Part shown: positions 51,000 to 63,903 of the stretch, piece after piece
How the letters are laid out: each line of letters opens with the position of its first letter
Position numbering within the stretch: position 1 is the first letter of the stretch
From: Carallia brachiata
Taxonomy: Eukaryota; Streptophyta; Magnoliopsida; Malpighiales; Rhizophoraceae
Length of the DNA: 64,000 nucleotides
Reading direction: 5' to 3'
NCBI GenBank assembly: GCA_021464245.1
Contig: JADCRB010000007.1
Location: 6,819,855-6,883,854 of the forward strand
Program-made: the position numbers and the translations under genes
Notes under the pieces: generated by a model
Seen by the model: the letters and a program-made list of their open reading frames with translations, nothing else
Told to the model about the DNA's origin: nothing
Database searches by the model: none

Positions 51000-53900
51000 C
51001 TAAGTTTTATCAGCTGCCTCGTCTTCCTGCACCCAATTGATATCCTGCTCAAAATGTAGGAGACAAACATTTAACATGGCAGTCTATATCTGAAGAAGGT
51101 CCAAAAGCTGCAGTCCACTTTGTAGATGCTTTAATGTGGCAGTAACAGATTAGATGCCATTCTCTCGGTTGGTTTCAAGTTGTGTCTTTTATGAGCAGCC
51201 AAAACAAATGCACCAAAAGAATTATCCCTTGCATGAATTATCCCTTGCATTTCAGGCCAACCAAGTTCTTTGCACAATGTAACACAAGCGTTGGGCAAAT
51301 AAATTTGTCAGGTATGTGACTGAGAAATACACAAATATGAGTTTGTGGATAAACAAATGAACGGCAGTCAGAAAGATATAATCTGTAATAAAAGAGAATG
51401 ACATGAACAACATCTTCATAAAAAAGAGAAAAAAAGTAGAGATACCAACCATCTGACATATGCTATCTGACAGTTGCAGTGCTTCTTCCCACCTATTAAC
51501 CCTGAGAAGCCCTTTAATCAGATGAATTACTGCACCCAGCTCTGGAATACCATCCCTCTTAATCATATCCACATACAGCTCAAATGCCTTATCAACCTTA
51601 TGTGCAAGCAACAGACACTCAATCAGGGAAATACAAGTATTCCTGTTGGCTGCAGAATCTGTTGCAAATGATATTAGCTCTTTAAAAAGCTCCACAGCCA
51701 TCTCAAGTCTTTCAGCCCTGATAAAATTATCAATTAGTACTCTATATACTGGGACAATTGGCACTGGATCTTTCTCACTCATCTCAACTAAAAGACCAAG
51801 AGAAGCTAAAAATTCACGGTTGAAACCTTCTATGACTTTACGGTATCCTGCTATGTTCCTTGGCCAATATGTCTGTTTCATCTCTTCTAACAGTTTGTAA
51901 GCTTCATCCAAAAGGTTAGCAGCACAACAGTGGTTTATCAAAACCTTATAGGTGACAAAATTTGGAGCACAACCTTTGGAACCCATTTGTTGCAACAGCT
52001 CAAGGCATTTGTCAACTCTTCTCGCTTTCCCAAATCCATCTATCATTGCTGTATAGGTCACAACATTTGGATAGACACCCTTTTCTTCCATCATAAGCAT
52101 AAGTTTCAAGGCTTCATCTGTCTTTCCCACTTTGCATAGGCCATCAATCATTTCGGTATATATAACAACATTTGGAGCACAAGAATTTTCCAGCATCTTG
52201 GACAAAACTTTCAACGCAAGATCCAATCTTTTATCCTTAAACAATCGGTCAATCAAAGAGCCATAAGTATATAGACTGGGACTGTAACCATGCTCCAACA
52301 TCTTTGAAAGTACTTCTTGCGCTTCATCTAGCTTACCAACCTTGCAAAATCCATCTATAAGAGCATCATATATGATATGGTTAGGCTGGCAACCTTCCAC
52401 TGACATAACTTCTAGCAGATCACGTGCCTCCTTGACCTTGTGTGCTTTGCACAAACCATCAACCAAAGCTCCATAAGTAAAAACGTTTGGTTCTCTAGAA
52501 TTGCTGTTAGTATCACTGAAATACATGTCTATATCTGGGATTTTCAGACTATCCTCCTTCATTTTTGCATAAATCTGGCAAGCTATTTCAAGTTCTCCTG
52601 CTTTACAGTGTCCATCAATTAAAGCTGTATAAGTAACAACATTAGGAAAGCAACCTTTGGCCAACATCATCTCAAAAACTGCGTTTGCATCAGATACTCT
52701 CCTGGCTTTAAGGTAAGCATGTATAAGAACAGTATAAGTCACCACATTTGGGATACAACCATCTATTTCCATTTCATCAAACCATTTGCGAGCCTGCTCA
52801 ATTAGACCAGCTTTACAAAAACTATCAATTAAGATTGTATATGTATAAATATCAGGAAGAATTCCGTTCTTTTTCATTTCTTGAAACAATACAAAAGCCT
52901 TATCTACTTTGGATGCATTACATAGATAACCAATCACTTGAGAGTATGTGCTATTGTCTGGTATAAAACCCTTACTCATCATCTCATGGATAACATTAGA
53001 TGCTTTCTCAAACTTTCCAGCACCACAAAGACACCTCGCAAAGTTTCTCACATTGATCTTATTCAATATAACCCCCAAATCAAGCATTTCACTGTAGGCT
53101 TTCTCAGTTAACGCCAATGCATCCATGCTGGGCAACTCCTCATTGCCACAAATACCGCCAATCAATATATTATAAACCACGTAACCTGGACGACACCCAC
53201 ATTTTTCCATTTTCGTGAGCAGCTTGTAGGCATAAGAGTAATCTCCTGATTTGCAATAGGTATGAACAAGAGAATTAAAAATCCCAAGACTAGGGTAACA
53301 GCCTTCCTGAATCATCATACTAAGAATTCTCTTACACCTACCAAGTTGTCTCTTTTCTAAACACGCGCAGAGCAAAGTCCTGTATGTCACAACATTCGGA
53401 AGACAAGAACTTGCCCTCATTCTATTTAAAAAATCCATAGCTTCTTCAAAAAGCGAAGCTTCACATAACCCTGATATCATCTGAGTAAAAAGCACTGTAT
53501 CAGGTCGGAATTCTTCCTTCTCAATCGTTATCAAGGCTTCCCTCCACTTCCCCGCTTTACATAGGTAGTGTACAAAAAGACCCAAAGTAATCCGATCCAT
53601 TGTATAACCCAAGCCCAACATTTCCCTATGAACCAAATAAGCTGTGTCCAACCTTTCAGCCCTTAAGAACACTTGAACCAAAGAATTGTAAGTTGATCTT
53701 GAGGGCTTATAACCGAGATCCTTAAGCCTTCCTAACTCCTCCAATGCTACATTCCACATACCATTGCGACAACATTTACGAATCAAGACATTGAGCAACT
53801 TCCCGAGCACGTCCTTGTCATCATCCTTAATTTCGCGCAAAAATTCTTCATCCACCCTTTGCTTATTCCCATTACTACTTTCCATGATCTCTAACAAAGC

Positions 53901-54434
53901 ATCGTACACAGGCTCGGTGTGACCATAACCAATTTGCCTACCAGCCCAACAAAAAAACTTAATGCACAAATATGGGTCTTTTATTAGGTGCAACACTTCA
54001 ACCACCAAAGACCCACTTAGTTTCTCTCTATGTTGCCTAAGAAATTTCTGGGTTTTTTCCCCAAATACATCAGTATTACTCAAAACAGCGTTTGCAATAG
54101 CAATAGCGTCGCTTGAATGCTTACCACTGTGGGGCTTTTGCTTATCAGCAACGGGACTCAACAAGGAATCTCGCAAAAACGCGAATTCCTCCCTCGAAAA
54201 GGACTCTGCTTTGGAATTATCTAGCGAAAGGGTGTCATCGGGATCCACCAATCCTTCGAGATTGTCAAAAGAAGAGGCGGAAACAGATCTGGTGACGAAA
54301 TATAGAAGATTCCAGCGGGAGAACCAGAGATGGTGAGCATGAAATGGTGAAAAGGGGCAAGTGGGTTTTGGAAGATAGGGGAATTGAGAGGGAATGTAGT
54401 GAGAAACAAGGGCCATTAAGACCCTTTTCTTCAT
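51000..54434 (-). CDS. P-class pentatricopeptide repeat protein, probably mitochondrial
   Basis: Two exons on the minus strand: 54434-51450 and 51044-51000, giving 1009 residues. The first exon would otherwise read on into intron sequence with a hydrophobic non-PPR tail; splicing after QLSDSICQM to DINWVQEDEAADKT gives the expected family end. The N-terminus is basic and aromatic with few acidic residues for about 45 residues, consistent with mitochondrial import. From about residue 225 to 960 it is a tandem array of 35-residue PPR motifs, with repeats such as PNVVTYTALIDGHCKAGELE and PNVVTYTAMIDGFGKARRVD. P-class PPR proteins bind organelle RNA by residue pairs in each repeat and control stability or translation. 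From memory it resembles Arabidopsis At1g06710. No DYW or E domain is present, so an editing role is unlikely. Confidence 0.93.
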
Positions 54435-55141
54435 TTGATTCGAACGAATAAATTTTGTTATTTTGGGGATTGTCTAGTTTCGGGGTTCAACGAGGGTTTG
54501 GGGATTATGACGAGTGTTGAGCCCGGTGACTGGGCTTTGCGTGTATTCTTCTCTTATTCGGTGTCGGACAGTGTCGGACAGCTTTTTCGGAGATGTCCGG
54601 ACAAACCACAAAAGCTCATCAATTTAATATAATTATTATATTAAAAAATTAAAAAAAAATTATAAAATTAGAATTTAAAATTTAGTGGGTGTTATTATAA
54701 AACTTAAAAGTATAATTTACTTTATCTAAAACAAAGAATGCGAGGCCAAAATTTTTGTTAAAATGATGAAACTTTGTGTAAAAATTTGTGGGGCAAAAGA
54801 ATTTTTTTGGTGAGGCCATAATTGACAGTTCTTAATGATTGGCATATGAAAATGAAATCTCACTTGGGCAGTTGGCATTTGCCCCCGCTAAGAACCATGT
54901 GCATCCACCCCTCCTAATTGTTATTGATAATACCAAAAAATTGGAGTCTTTGATAGAAACGACCCAACAATGGCCTTTCTGGCATTGGAAAATCTTATGT
55001 CTTTGTTCAGAAAGCTTGCCTTGGAGGATTCGCAAAAACTCCTAAGATGCCAGTCCTGAATCCGGCCCGTGGAATATATAAATCGAGCTGACATGGTGGA
55101 AAAAAAAAAACTCCTGATACGAATATTCAAAAGGATGAGAC
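54435..55141. promoter_or_regulatory. Divergent promoter region between the PPR gene and the unnamed + strand gene
   Basis: The two start codons face apart, 707 bp from each other. The part near the PPR gene (about 54435-54610) is higher in GC, followed by an AT-rich core (54620-54830). No certain TATA box was chosen. Confidence 0.4.
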
Positions 55142-57274
55142 ATGAAGAGAATTCTGGTTTGTGTTAAAACGGTAAAGCAAAAGGCAGCTGAGTATTGGGA
55201 TGAAAGCATGCCATTGCCTGGAGACATTGTGGAAGGGTTTTCTCAGGATCATGATGGTGATGAATCATTTGTGCCAGCTACAGCTAGCTCAGAATTCAGT
55301 TCTCAGCTCGGAAAGATTAGACTACTGGCTAATAACAAATGGTTGAAGGTTAGAAGGGGCAATAGCACACTTAAACTGCATGCCCTTATCGTGCCGGTGA
55401 AGAGTTCATTACTGAGAAAAACATTCACCATCAAGGCAGCCAATGATGACAGGCATGTAGCGGTTTTGCGGAATTTAACCCTTGAAGAATGCACACAGTT
55501 GCAGGGTAGGTCTTGCCTGTTATTGAGTCTTCTTAGTGTCTGCTTTGACTTGGCTTCTAAAAGTAGTTGTTGGCTGATAAGTAATGCTTGTGAATGACAA
55601 TCGCCACCAATAGTTGGAATATGTTGATAACAGATGTAATAGCCTGCAAAGATAGTTGTAGAAGATATTTCTCCCAATCTGTTCCTTTGTTTCTTTCATG
55701 TAAGACAAGAATTTACCACCAATTATTTTCATGATACGCACTAAAGATCTGTGTAATAGCTAGATATAAATTATAAAAAGGGTGGCACAGTGCACGACAC
55801 TCTCCCACTGTAGGGTCTGCATATGAAATATAAGGCATAACTAAAATGCCCTGCGTCATCCACCTAAGAACTAGAGGTGCCCATTGTCATTGACTGTACA
55901 GAAATGAGTAGGAGAGTGATGAACGTGGACTGCCAGACATTCAGTAGGACAGGAGTGAAGTATGCCTGGAAAATGAAGGTAGATACCTATCTTCCAGATG
56001 CAAGATCAACTGTTGTTGGTTCCATCCTGTTCATGCCTCTGCAAGGTGAATATTGCCTCCAATCTACTACAGCCAGGTGCATGGCCTGGTTTTCTGCTGC
56101 AGTTTCTTCTGGGGTTCCTCTTGTTTTTGTCAATATCCAAACAGAACAGTGCATGACATCAGTATGAGTATTTCTTTCTCTCTCTCTTCTCTCTTCTATT
56201 TTTTTCTATATAGTTTTTTTTTTTTTTTTCGCCAACACCACTGACATTATTCAGCAAAAGATTTTCTTCAGCCGAATATCCCAAGTCACTAGCTAGATTT
56301 CTGCCCCAGTTTCATAATTAGTTGAAAGTTGTCAACTGCATTCAGGGTTTTGAAGCATTTGGCAAAATGATTTTGCCATCACACATCCTGCTCGTTCCAC
56401 AAGCCCTATATGCATACACATACAATATATGTATAAGCTTTAGCCTGTCCTGATTTAAGTATTGAGGACATGACATCTTGGACAGTGCAATGAATGCACC
56501 GATTGACGTGAACCATTTGAGTCTTTTTAATATTCAAGTGTTCAGAGAACTAATAAACAAAAACTTTTAAGTCAACACATACATAATAATTGGGCTTTCA
56601 TAATGTTTGTATCAAAGTAAATGCTAAAAATATAATCAAATAAGAATAGTGATCATTTGTTTAGTTTTATTTCTGAAACAAGCCGAATTCTTAGCATCAA
56701 TCACTTGTCATTTTGCACTCTGAAGGAGAAGACTCAATACAACAGTTGAGATTGACTGGGAAAGAAAACAACAATAAAACACCCCAAATAGTGAAGGCGA
56801 TAAGACTATGGTTTCTGCCAGGAGTTGCAGAAGTTCCAATAGAAATGACACCAAAACGTGGAGAAACCCGTTTTGGTATGGACATCAAACAAACTGATGA
56901 GGTACTGCAAAATCTTATTTCAGGGTCATTTATTATTTATTTATAGTTGGCTTTCTGTAATCTAAAAGAGACTGATATTTATAGTACATTAACAAAAAAA
57001 TTTTCACCATGAACAGGGCTTTGTCTGTGTCAGTTCAGTGGTCAAAGATTTAGCAGCCGACCGTGCTGGCCTCGGGCAACTACACCAAGAAGCAAACAAC
57101 AGGGGTCACCTACTTGTGATCTCCCGGTTAGAAGGCAAGAGCCTAATGCCTTCAAGGGTCTGCTCTGCAGGGCTTATTTACTGTTGCAATCATGATGAAA
57201 TTAGAGGCACTATGGCTTCAGCTATTGGCCAGCTGGATTCAATACAAGTCCACCTCATGGCCTGGCCTAACTAA
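55142..57274 (+). CDS. Unnamed conserved plant protein, possible PDZ-like C-terminus
   Basis: Four exons: 55142-55505, 55875-56161, 56695-56901 and 57017-57274, totalling 1116 nt and 371 residues, all phases closing. An in-frame TGA just before the ATG at 55142 supports that start. The N-terminus (MKRILVCVKTVKQKAAEYWD) is basic and amphipathic. A beta-rich middle follows (LKLHALIVPVKSSLLRKTFT, KMKVDTYLPDARSTVVGSIL, FSAAVSSGVPLVFVNIQTEQ). The C-terminus (VKAIRLWFLPGVAEVPIEMT, GFVCVSSVVKDLAADRAGLG, LLVISRLEGKSLMP) resembles a PDZ fold, in which SSVVKDLAADRAGL would be the carboxylate-loop region. I believe it is a plant-conserved protein but cannot name it. There is no signal peptide. It shares a short divergent promoter with the PPR gene. 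Confidence 0.75.
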
Positions 57275-58473
57275 TCTCAGTCTCCTCCTACCAACTCTAC
57301 TACTAAAGCTACTATTGGTCTCGTACCCCTCTTGGTTCCTCCTAAAGAATTTTGAAACTTCGTAGCTGATTGATCAAATTATAAATGTTACTTCACTTGT
57401 GATTGTGAAGCACTGTAACATATTTTTGTCTGAAGTACTGTTATCTGAATACAATCTGATTGACATCAGGCAGTCAGAGGCTACTTTTGCATGAGCTTAA
57501 TGAGGGTGAAAGCATAATCCTGACCGTGCTCCAGATACTATCCCCAAATGTTCTGTGCCATAATTTAAATGCTTGTAGTTTACTACCAAACCGAAAAAGG
57601 TAACAACAAAAGAACTATTACCAACAAGTGTTGATTCAGTTGATAAATACCTTAACTCCAAATGAATTCATTTGTCAATGAAGTTTAAATTTTGGAGAAA
57701 AAACTTGTTCAGAGAAGAAAAGACTAATAATACTCTAATTCTCGAAGTAATAGCCCCACTTGGCCAACATTTTATGTACCAAAAACGACAAAACAATTAT
57801 CACATCGTAAAGGAGATCACCAATGGATAAAAATTTTATCCATCCCAAAACTGTTTACCCTTCTCGTATTTAATCAGCTTGGTTGATGTATTTTCCCGGA
57901 GAACATTTGATCTATAGCCAAGACCTCCAACCAAACATTGAGAACTCAATCAAGAGAATAAGGCTTACAGTGCCAGCACTAACCAAAACTTGAGATCTTC
58001 TCCTCGTTGGGAAAGATGAAGCGTGAAAGACAAAAATGAAGCAGAAAAATGAATGGCCAGATTATTTCTCATTGAGTAACCACAGTATCAATCTCTGATG
58101 TTACATAAGAAATATATTGAATAATGAAAATAAAAGGGGGCAAATTAAACAACCTGAGAAAGGTTGTCCTCACCGTGTTACAAATTCACAACAGCTTAAC
58201 TCAGCAAAATGCACCTAACCAACGCTTCTGACCTCATCTGACCCAAGACAAAAATATTAACGGAACGAATGGCGAGACAGGAGAGAATGAATACAAATAA
58301 ATCACATCAAGCCACACTTCAGAAAATTACAGCATCAAAAATACACCTTTAGAGCACACATCGGACTACAAATGACTTTGTAAACAGGTGCAGTGGCAAC
58401 ACGAGTGGCTGACTCTTTAATTTTTCACCCGAAATAAAAACCGTGTATCCAGTATAAACGAGGTGGTTCAATC
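57275..58473. other. Convergent 3' regions of the + strand gene and the epsin gene
   Basis: No coding sequence. Both flanking genes end here, so it should hold two 3' untranslated regions facing each other. Confidence 0.55.
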
Positions 58474-61400
58474 TCATCGATAGCCACCATATGGTTGTTG
58501 AGGCATGTAGCCACCTCTGCCCATCATTGGATTATAGCCACCGGGCATTGTTGATCCAGGAGGCTGCATCTGGCCTCCTTGCCCCATTCCCATGTTCATG
58601 CCCATCCCCATATTCATACCCATCCCCATTGCCATGGGTTGATTGATGCCTCCATATCCTCCCATACCCATGCCTGAAACAGGTCCACCACCCATGCCCA
58701 TTCCAACACTGCCGCTCATTCCCATTCCAGAACCCATCATGGGGTTCGGTGGTGGCCTGAGACCTCCTGCACCAGCTCGGCCAATCCCAGATCCTGATCC
58801 CATGGCTTTGCCCATGGTGACAGTAGATGTAACAGCAGAAGTAGTTGGTTTTTCCATTCTTTTCTCCTTTCTATTTAAGGCATCAAAATCGACTCCAATA
58901 TCTGCCAATGGATTTGTTTTAGCTGCAATAAAACCACAAAAAAAAAAAGGTTGGAGCTTTATCACTAGAAGAACTTGGTGAATTTGTTAACTTAAATTCC
59001 TACAAATACTCACGTCCAGAAATGTTTAAATTGACCAGTCCTCTGCTCAGTGTGTCAGTCCAAACGGTTGACTTTGTTTCAAATTTGTCCTTGGCTGGTT
59101 GAGGAACTGTTGTCAGTGATCCTGTTGAAGATGAAAGCGTCGGTTGGGCAATCACGGGTTATTAGTCCCTTGAGAGAATACGTTACCAAAGATGTCATTG
59201 TTATGTTGACCAGTTGGAACTATTGGAGTTTGATGTGCTACTGGGGCTGCAGAGCCCTGCTGCAGGAAAGCACTTCCATTGTTCAGATGTGGAGCTGGTC
59301 CAGTTGCAGTATGTTGAGCAACATGTGGTATAACTGGAGTGGGAGAACCTTGCTGTGGAAGGAGGTTTCCGTTGTTAAACTGTGCAGATGTTCCAGATGG
59401 AGTTTGCATAGCCATGATGGAAGGGGTGGGAGCTGTAGATACTCCCTGTGGCAGGAAATTTTCACTGCTGAACTGCGGAGCCTGAGGACTAAGGTTTGAG
59501 ATAACAGGTGCCAAAGATCCTCCTTGTGGATTGAAGTTTCCATAGAAGCCTGCACTTGGCTGTGCTGGTTGACTGGTGGGAGCAGAGAAACCTGCATGTG
59601 AAGCAGTGAAGGGTGGAGCAGCAGATGGCGGAAGAATGTCCGCCAAAATATCTATTTCCTGCTGTGACATTGACCCTTCTTGAGGCAAGAATTGCGAGTT
59701 TGTAGATAGTGGATTGCCATTAGATGCCGAATAAGTCATGGCAGAGAATGTGCCACCAAAGCTATTAGCTGTATCTGAGTTAGGTCCAGAGGCATGTGGT
59801 ATTTCAGCATTTTGATTCATGTGGGCGGGAGAGGGGGTGAAGCAGAAATCTGCTGCTGTGCTGGGACATTGTCCATGGATGGGATTGCCTTGAAAGGAGA
59901 GTCGCCAAATGGGTCTTCAAAAGGCTGCGTCAAGAATAGGTAGCTCTAACCTTAATATTATAACCATAAACCACAGGAATAAACATTGAAGTCGAAAACT
60001 GAAGGAAGAACTGCTACATTTTTTGACCAGCAGGTATAAGTGCCAACAGTGCAATCTATTAGTGCACCAGACATCATCTTTAATTACACAAACAACACCA
60101 AATTCCAAACAATTAAGATTTTGAATGAGTTATCATCCTTTCGTATAGGATGCAAGTTACACAAAAAAAACAGAGACAAGAATGACAGCTTACAGTCAGT
60201 CCTCATTCACATCAAGAAAGATGGTTCATAAGTCAATGAGAATTGGTCACAAAGCCAAATTGAATACTCGTGCAGATTCATGCTGTACTATTAGCAAGTA
60301 TACATGAGGGCATTCTCAAGGTAAATAACAGCTATACAAATCATTCAGAATGTTTCTTGGCAAATAATAGTTTCATTAAAAACAAGTTTATTCCAAAGGG
60401 AGACAAAAATGACAGGTTCCCCATGATTGATATCACAGAGCCAACTGAACATCAAAACAATTCACAACAACAGGCAGATTATCTCATTCTTTATTAAACT
60501 ATTTCCTCCAACGGAATAGGGGGTGTGCTCTAAATCATGAAATCTTCATGCTTAAAATTAAATCAACACAATGAGTTGTCACTAGAGAGTGTATTCACCT
60601 GACTCATGACATTAGTTTGCGTTGTGTCAAATGTCGATCCTGAAAAATTTTTCTGGACATCAGCCTCTGAGGCAGTTGCAGATGTAGCTGGCACGATGGC
60701 CAATGGATTTGGAGCAAAGGAGTCTGATAAAGACCCAAGTAGGTCCATTTCCACATTGCTGGATGTAGTGGGGACAGCTGAGACAGTTGGAGCAGCTGTA
60801 GCAGTGTGCATAGCTTGCATGACAAAACATGAAAAGCGTATAGTTACGATAATGGATCACCAATAATGAAGGAAAGATGGATTACCAATACGGAAGGCTT
60901 AAAATGCCCAAACTATGGCAGTATGGCTTGAAATCCCTTTTTGTTTAACCATAGTTAACCCAATTCCACATTTTGCAAATTATGGCACATAATAAAAAGT
61001 GGCTTCTCAGTGCATGAGACTCCCACTCTATCGGGTTTGGAGAAGGGTTAGATATGTGCCGCTTTATCCCTGTTTTACAAAGTTGTTTCTATGACTTGAA
61101 CAGTAACCTGACCATTACACCAATGTTCACACTTCATGGCAACTATATCTCCAACCAAAATAGATAGTCGGTATTCATCCCTTCAGTCTCTCTTCTCCGA
61201 TTGACACAACAAAACACTCAACAGATCCCCTCCTGGGCACCAATATACCAATAATGCAGATGCTATTGCATACATTTTAGAAACCCAAAAAAAAAAAAAA
61301 AAGGCTAAGACAAATATTGACGAAACAACTGAGAGTGACAACCTAGGCAGCCTAAAAAAGACGCCTTTGGAGAGGGCACTGTCAATATAAAACTTGTTAT

Positions 61401-63903
61401 CTAAGAAATGCAATAGAAACTCTTGAACTGAAAATGTTATCAAGTAGAATAGCAACAGAGGTCTCATAAACAGAACATAATCGAGCACTTTTCCAAATCA
61501 TTGTAAACCACTCCTAGATCACTTTAGTGCTCTGTTAATGCAATCTGGAATGCTCTGAGATTTTTACATAGTGACTACCGATTAATATTGAATATGCTAA
61601 AAAAACTGCCACTAGTACAGAAACACATACAGAAAAATTCATGTACCTGAAGCAGGAACACGTGGATCAAATTCATCTGCCACTTCAAATTGCTGACCTC
61701 CAGGGGAAGAAGAAATCCCCGAAGCAGTAGTTGCTAGGCTTGGATTGACATTTGGGGGTGGTGACGCAGCTTTAGGAGCAGGCGGAAAAGATGCCTTGGA
61801 GGCAGAGGAGAAGACGTTCCAGGAGCAAATGGTGCTGGAGTCTCTTCGTTCCTTTCACCAATACATGTGGTGAAATTAAGCAAACGAGTAAATGGGGTGA
61901 AAGCAGAACCTTATTACATTGAATAGTGCAAATCACTACCTTTCACTGTGAGCAGGGCTTCGGGAATCACCCACAGCTTCTTCATAGCTAGGAGGAGCCC
62001 CAATATTTTGCTCAGAAAATTTTCGTTCAAGCCTCCTATTAATGCTGAAACATTATCAACCGAGACACGCAGTTCAGTGACTTCGATACGACAATAGCAG
62101 CAAGTGAAGAACACATCCAATGAGATTTTACCTTCCATCTAGAGACTGGTCATCAGCTCTGGCACCACTACCACTGCAGAATGATGAAGTAAGTTAACCA
62201 TGGTTTTGAGGTCAAAAATATGAAGGCATGTTTGAAAACTTCAAATTAGCAAGGATGTACAACTGGTCAAACGAAAAAAACAAGCCAATAGCTATCCAAA
62301 TGACCAGATTGATTAGTTGGTTGAATGTTCCTTTCGCATGCTGAGTTGGAGATGATCCATTTAGATTCTCTACATATTAATATCTCCACTTACATCATCA
62401 GATAACATACAATAGATTTTTTATATACCATCACCTTACAGTTCAGCTCATTAGAGTGATGCTATATCAACTAAAGCAACTACTAAATGCAGTTAAGAGA
62501 ACAGAATTGACAACTTCAGAACTTAGCCATAAATTGTCATCAGTAAGTATCAATAATTGCTGGAGACTTGGAGTGCACATGAAAGCATCAGAATGCACTT
62601 TCTTAATTAGCATCAATGTATTATTTAATGATAATCTTTTCTCTGTTACTGAAATATCTGTCTTGCCCAATTTCTTCCATTCTTACGTCTTTCTAATCTA
62701 GATACACATGCTACTCACCCTTCTTAGCAAGCCTGAGTTTTATGTGTTTGAAGAAACCAAGTTTTCATCTCTAGGACCTATGCATTGGTCAAGACAGTGT
62801 CACAAAATAACCGCAGTTTACAAGTGAAAGGATCAGAATGGACTTTCTTGACTAGCATCATTTGAATACATTGTGTAGTGCCCTTGTTTGATTCTTCTCC
62901 TCTTTGATTTATTCCTTGCTTGACTAAGTTTTCTTAATCTAGATACACATGCTACTCACCCTTTCTACTAAGCCTACATGTCTTTAAAAAACCAAGTTTT
63001 CATGTTATTTAATTTGAAATTTCTTTCTTTTCTAAAAAAACTGAAGAAAAAAAAAAGATAAGGAGCCTCATAGAGCTTAATTAAAGAGTAATCACACACA
63101 GATGAGCAATAGAGAATATAGTGAAAATTCCACTGGCACTGTGTATATTAATTATTAGAGTCTAAGATCTATTAATTATGGTGAAAAAAAAAAGAGATTC
63201 TAAATGGGCAATGACTATGGTACCGAGATGATGCTTGAACATCGTCATCAAAACCACGGTCTCTGTCTATATCTGCGCTTCTGCTTCTTGAGCCATAACC
63301 ATCAAGACTGTGACCTCTTCCCCGATAATCATCATCCCTATACCCATCTCGGCTATAGCGTTCCTCATAATCTCTACCATAGCGATCCCCATCACGATTA
63401 TATGGATCCCCATATCTTCCATATCGATCATCATCCCTATAGCCATAGTCTCTTTCTCTTCCATGTTCATTTCGATCTTCATCTCTGTTTCCATAACGGC
63501 CTCCATAACGTTCATCCTCATACCTGTCACCATATCCAGGCCTGAACATTCCTCCCGCTGAGTTATTGCGAAACCTATCAAGAAACAGATTTTAAAATTT
63601 TTAATTCATCAACAGGTGTAAAAAATTCATTCAGTCCCATGTAACTGTGCTCCATTGTAGCACACATATAAAAGAAGGCAATATTGCCTGCAATAGAGAA
63701 CAATATATAGACACTGCTGTGGAACTATTTGCCAACTCAACAGAAGAGTAAACTCACTTATCCCTGTTAGCAGCAGCCTTCTGTCTAACTTCAATTATCC
63801 TATCTTTATCATTCACCAGGACCACAAGGCTCTGAGATTTCCTCCTGACATTATTGCCCTGATCCCTCCCACTGGAATCAATATACTGGAAATCGGACAA
63901 TGT
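58474..63903 (-). CDS. Clathrin interactor epsin, EPSIN2/3 type, 5' end beyond the window
   Basis: Minus-strand exons seen: 63903-63758, 63574-63224, 62173-62132, 62044-61940, 61851-61647, 60813-60599, 59924-59014 and 58922-58474. The first visible exon is the end of the ENTH domain ([29 protein letters not shown]), which binds phosphoinositides. Then come an Arg/Asp/Tyr-rich stretch ([20 protein letters not shown]), [20 protein letters not shown], an Ala/Pro linker, [15 protein letters not shown], a clathrin-box-like ILADILPP, about 35-residue LPQ.GS repeats, and a Gly/Met-rich tail ending QQPYGGYR. Plant epsins help load vacuolar cargo into clathrin vesicles. Single-base deletions break the frame at about 61806-61814, 59821-59830 and 59155-59158; with one base added at each, every splice phase closes. 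Coordinates end at the first complete visible exon. Confidence 0.9.
62575..63005. repeat. About 241-bp imperfect tandem duplication in an epsin intron
   Basis: GATACACATGCTACTCACCC occurs at 62701 and again at 62942, each after TCTAATCTA or CTTAATCTA and before ACCAAGTTTTCAT. The preceding parts also match (AAGCATCAGAATGCACTTTC versus AAGGATCAGAATGGACTTTC). Spacing is 241 bases. It lies between the exons at 63224 and 62173. Confidence 0.8.

Noticed and set aside
51252..51449. Hydrophobic C-terminal extension of the PPR protein
   Set aside because: It is intron read-through; splicing at 51450 to 51044 restores the expected family C-terminus.
58643..58981. 112-codon + strand frame rich in Pro and Met
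   Set aside because: It is the antisense shadow of the Gly/Met-rich epsin tail.
63204..63561. His/Tyr- or Ile-rich + strand frames at 63.2-63.5 kb
   Set aside because: Antisense shadows of the Arg/Asp/Tyr-rich epsin exon.
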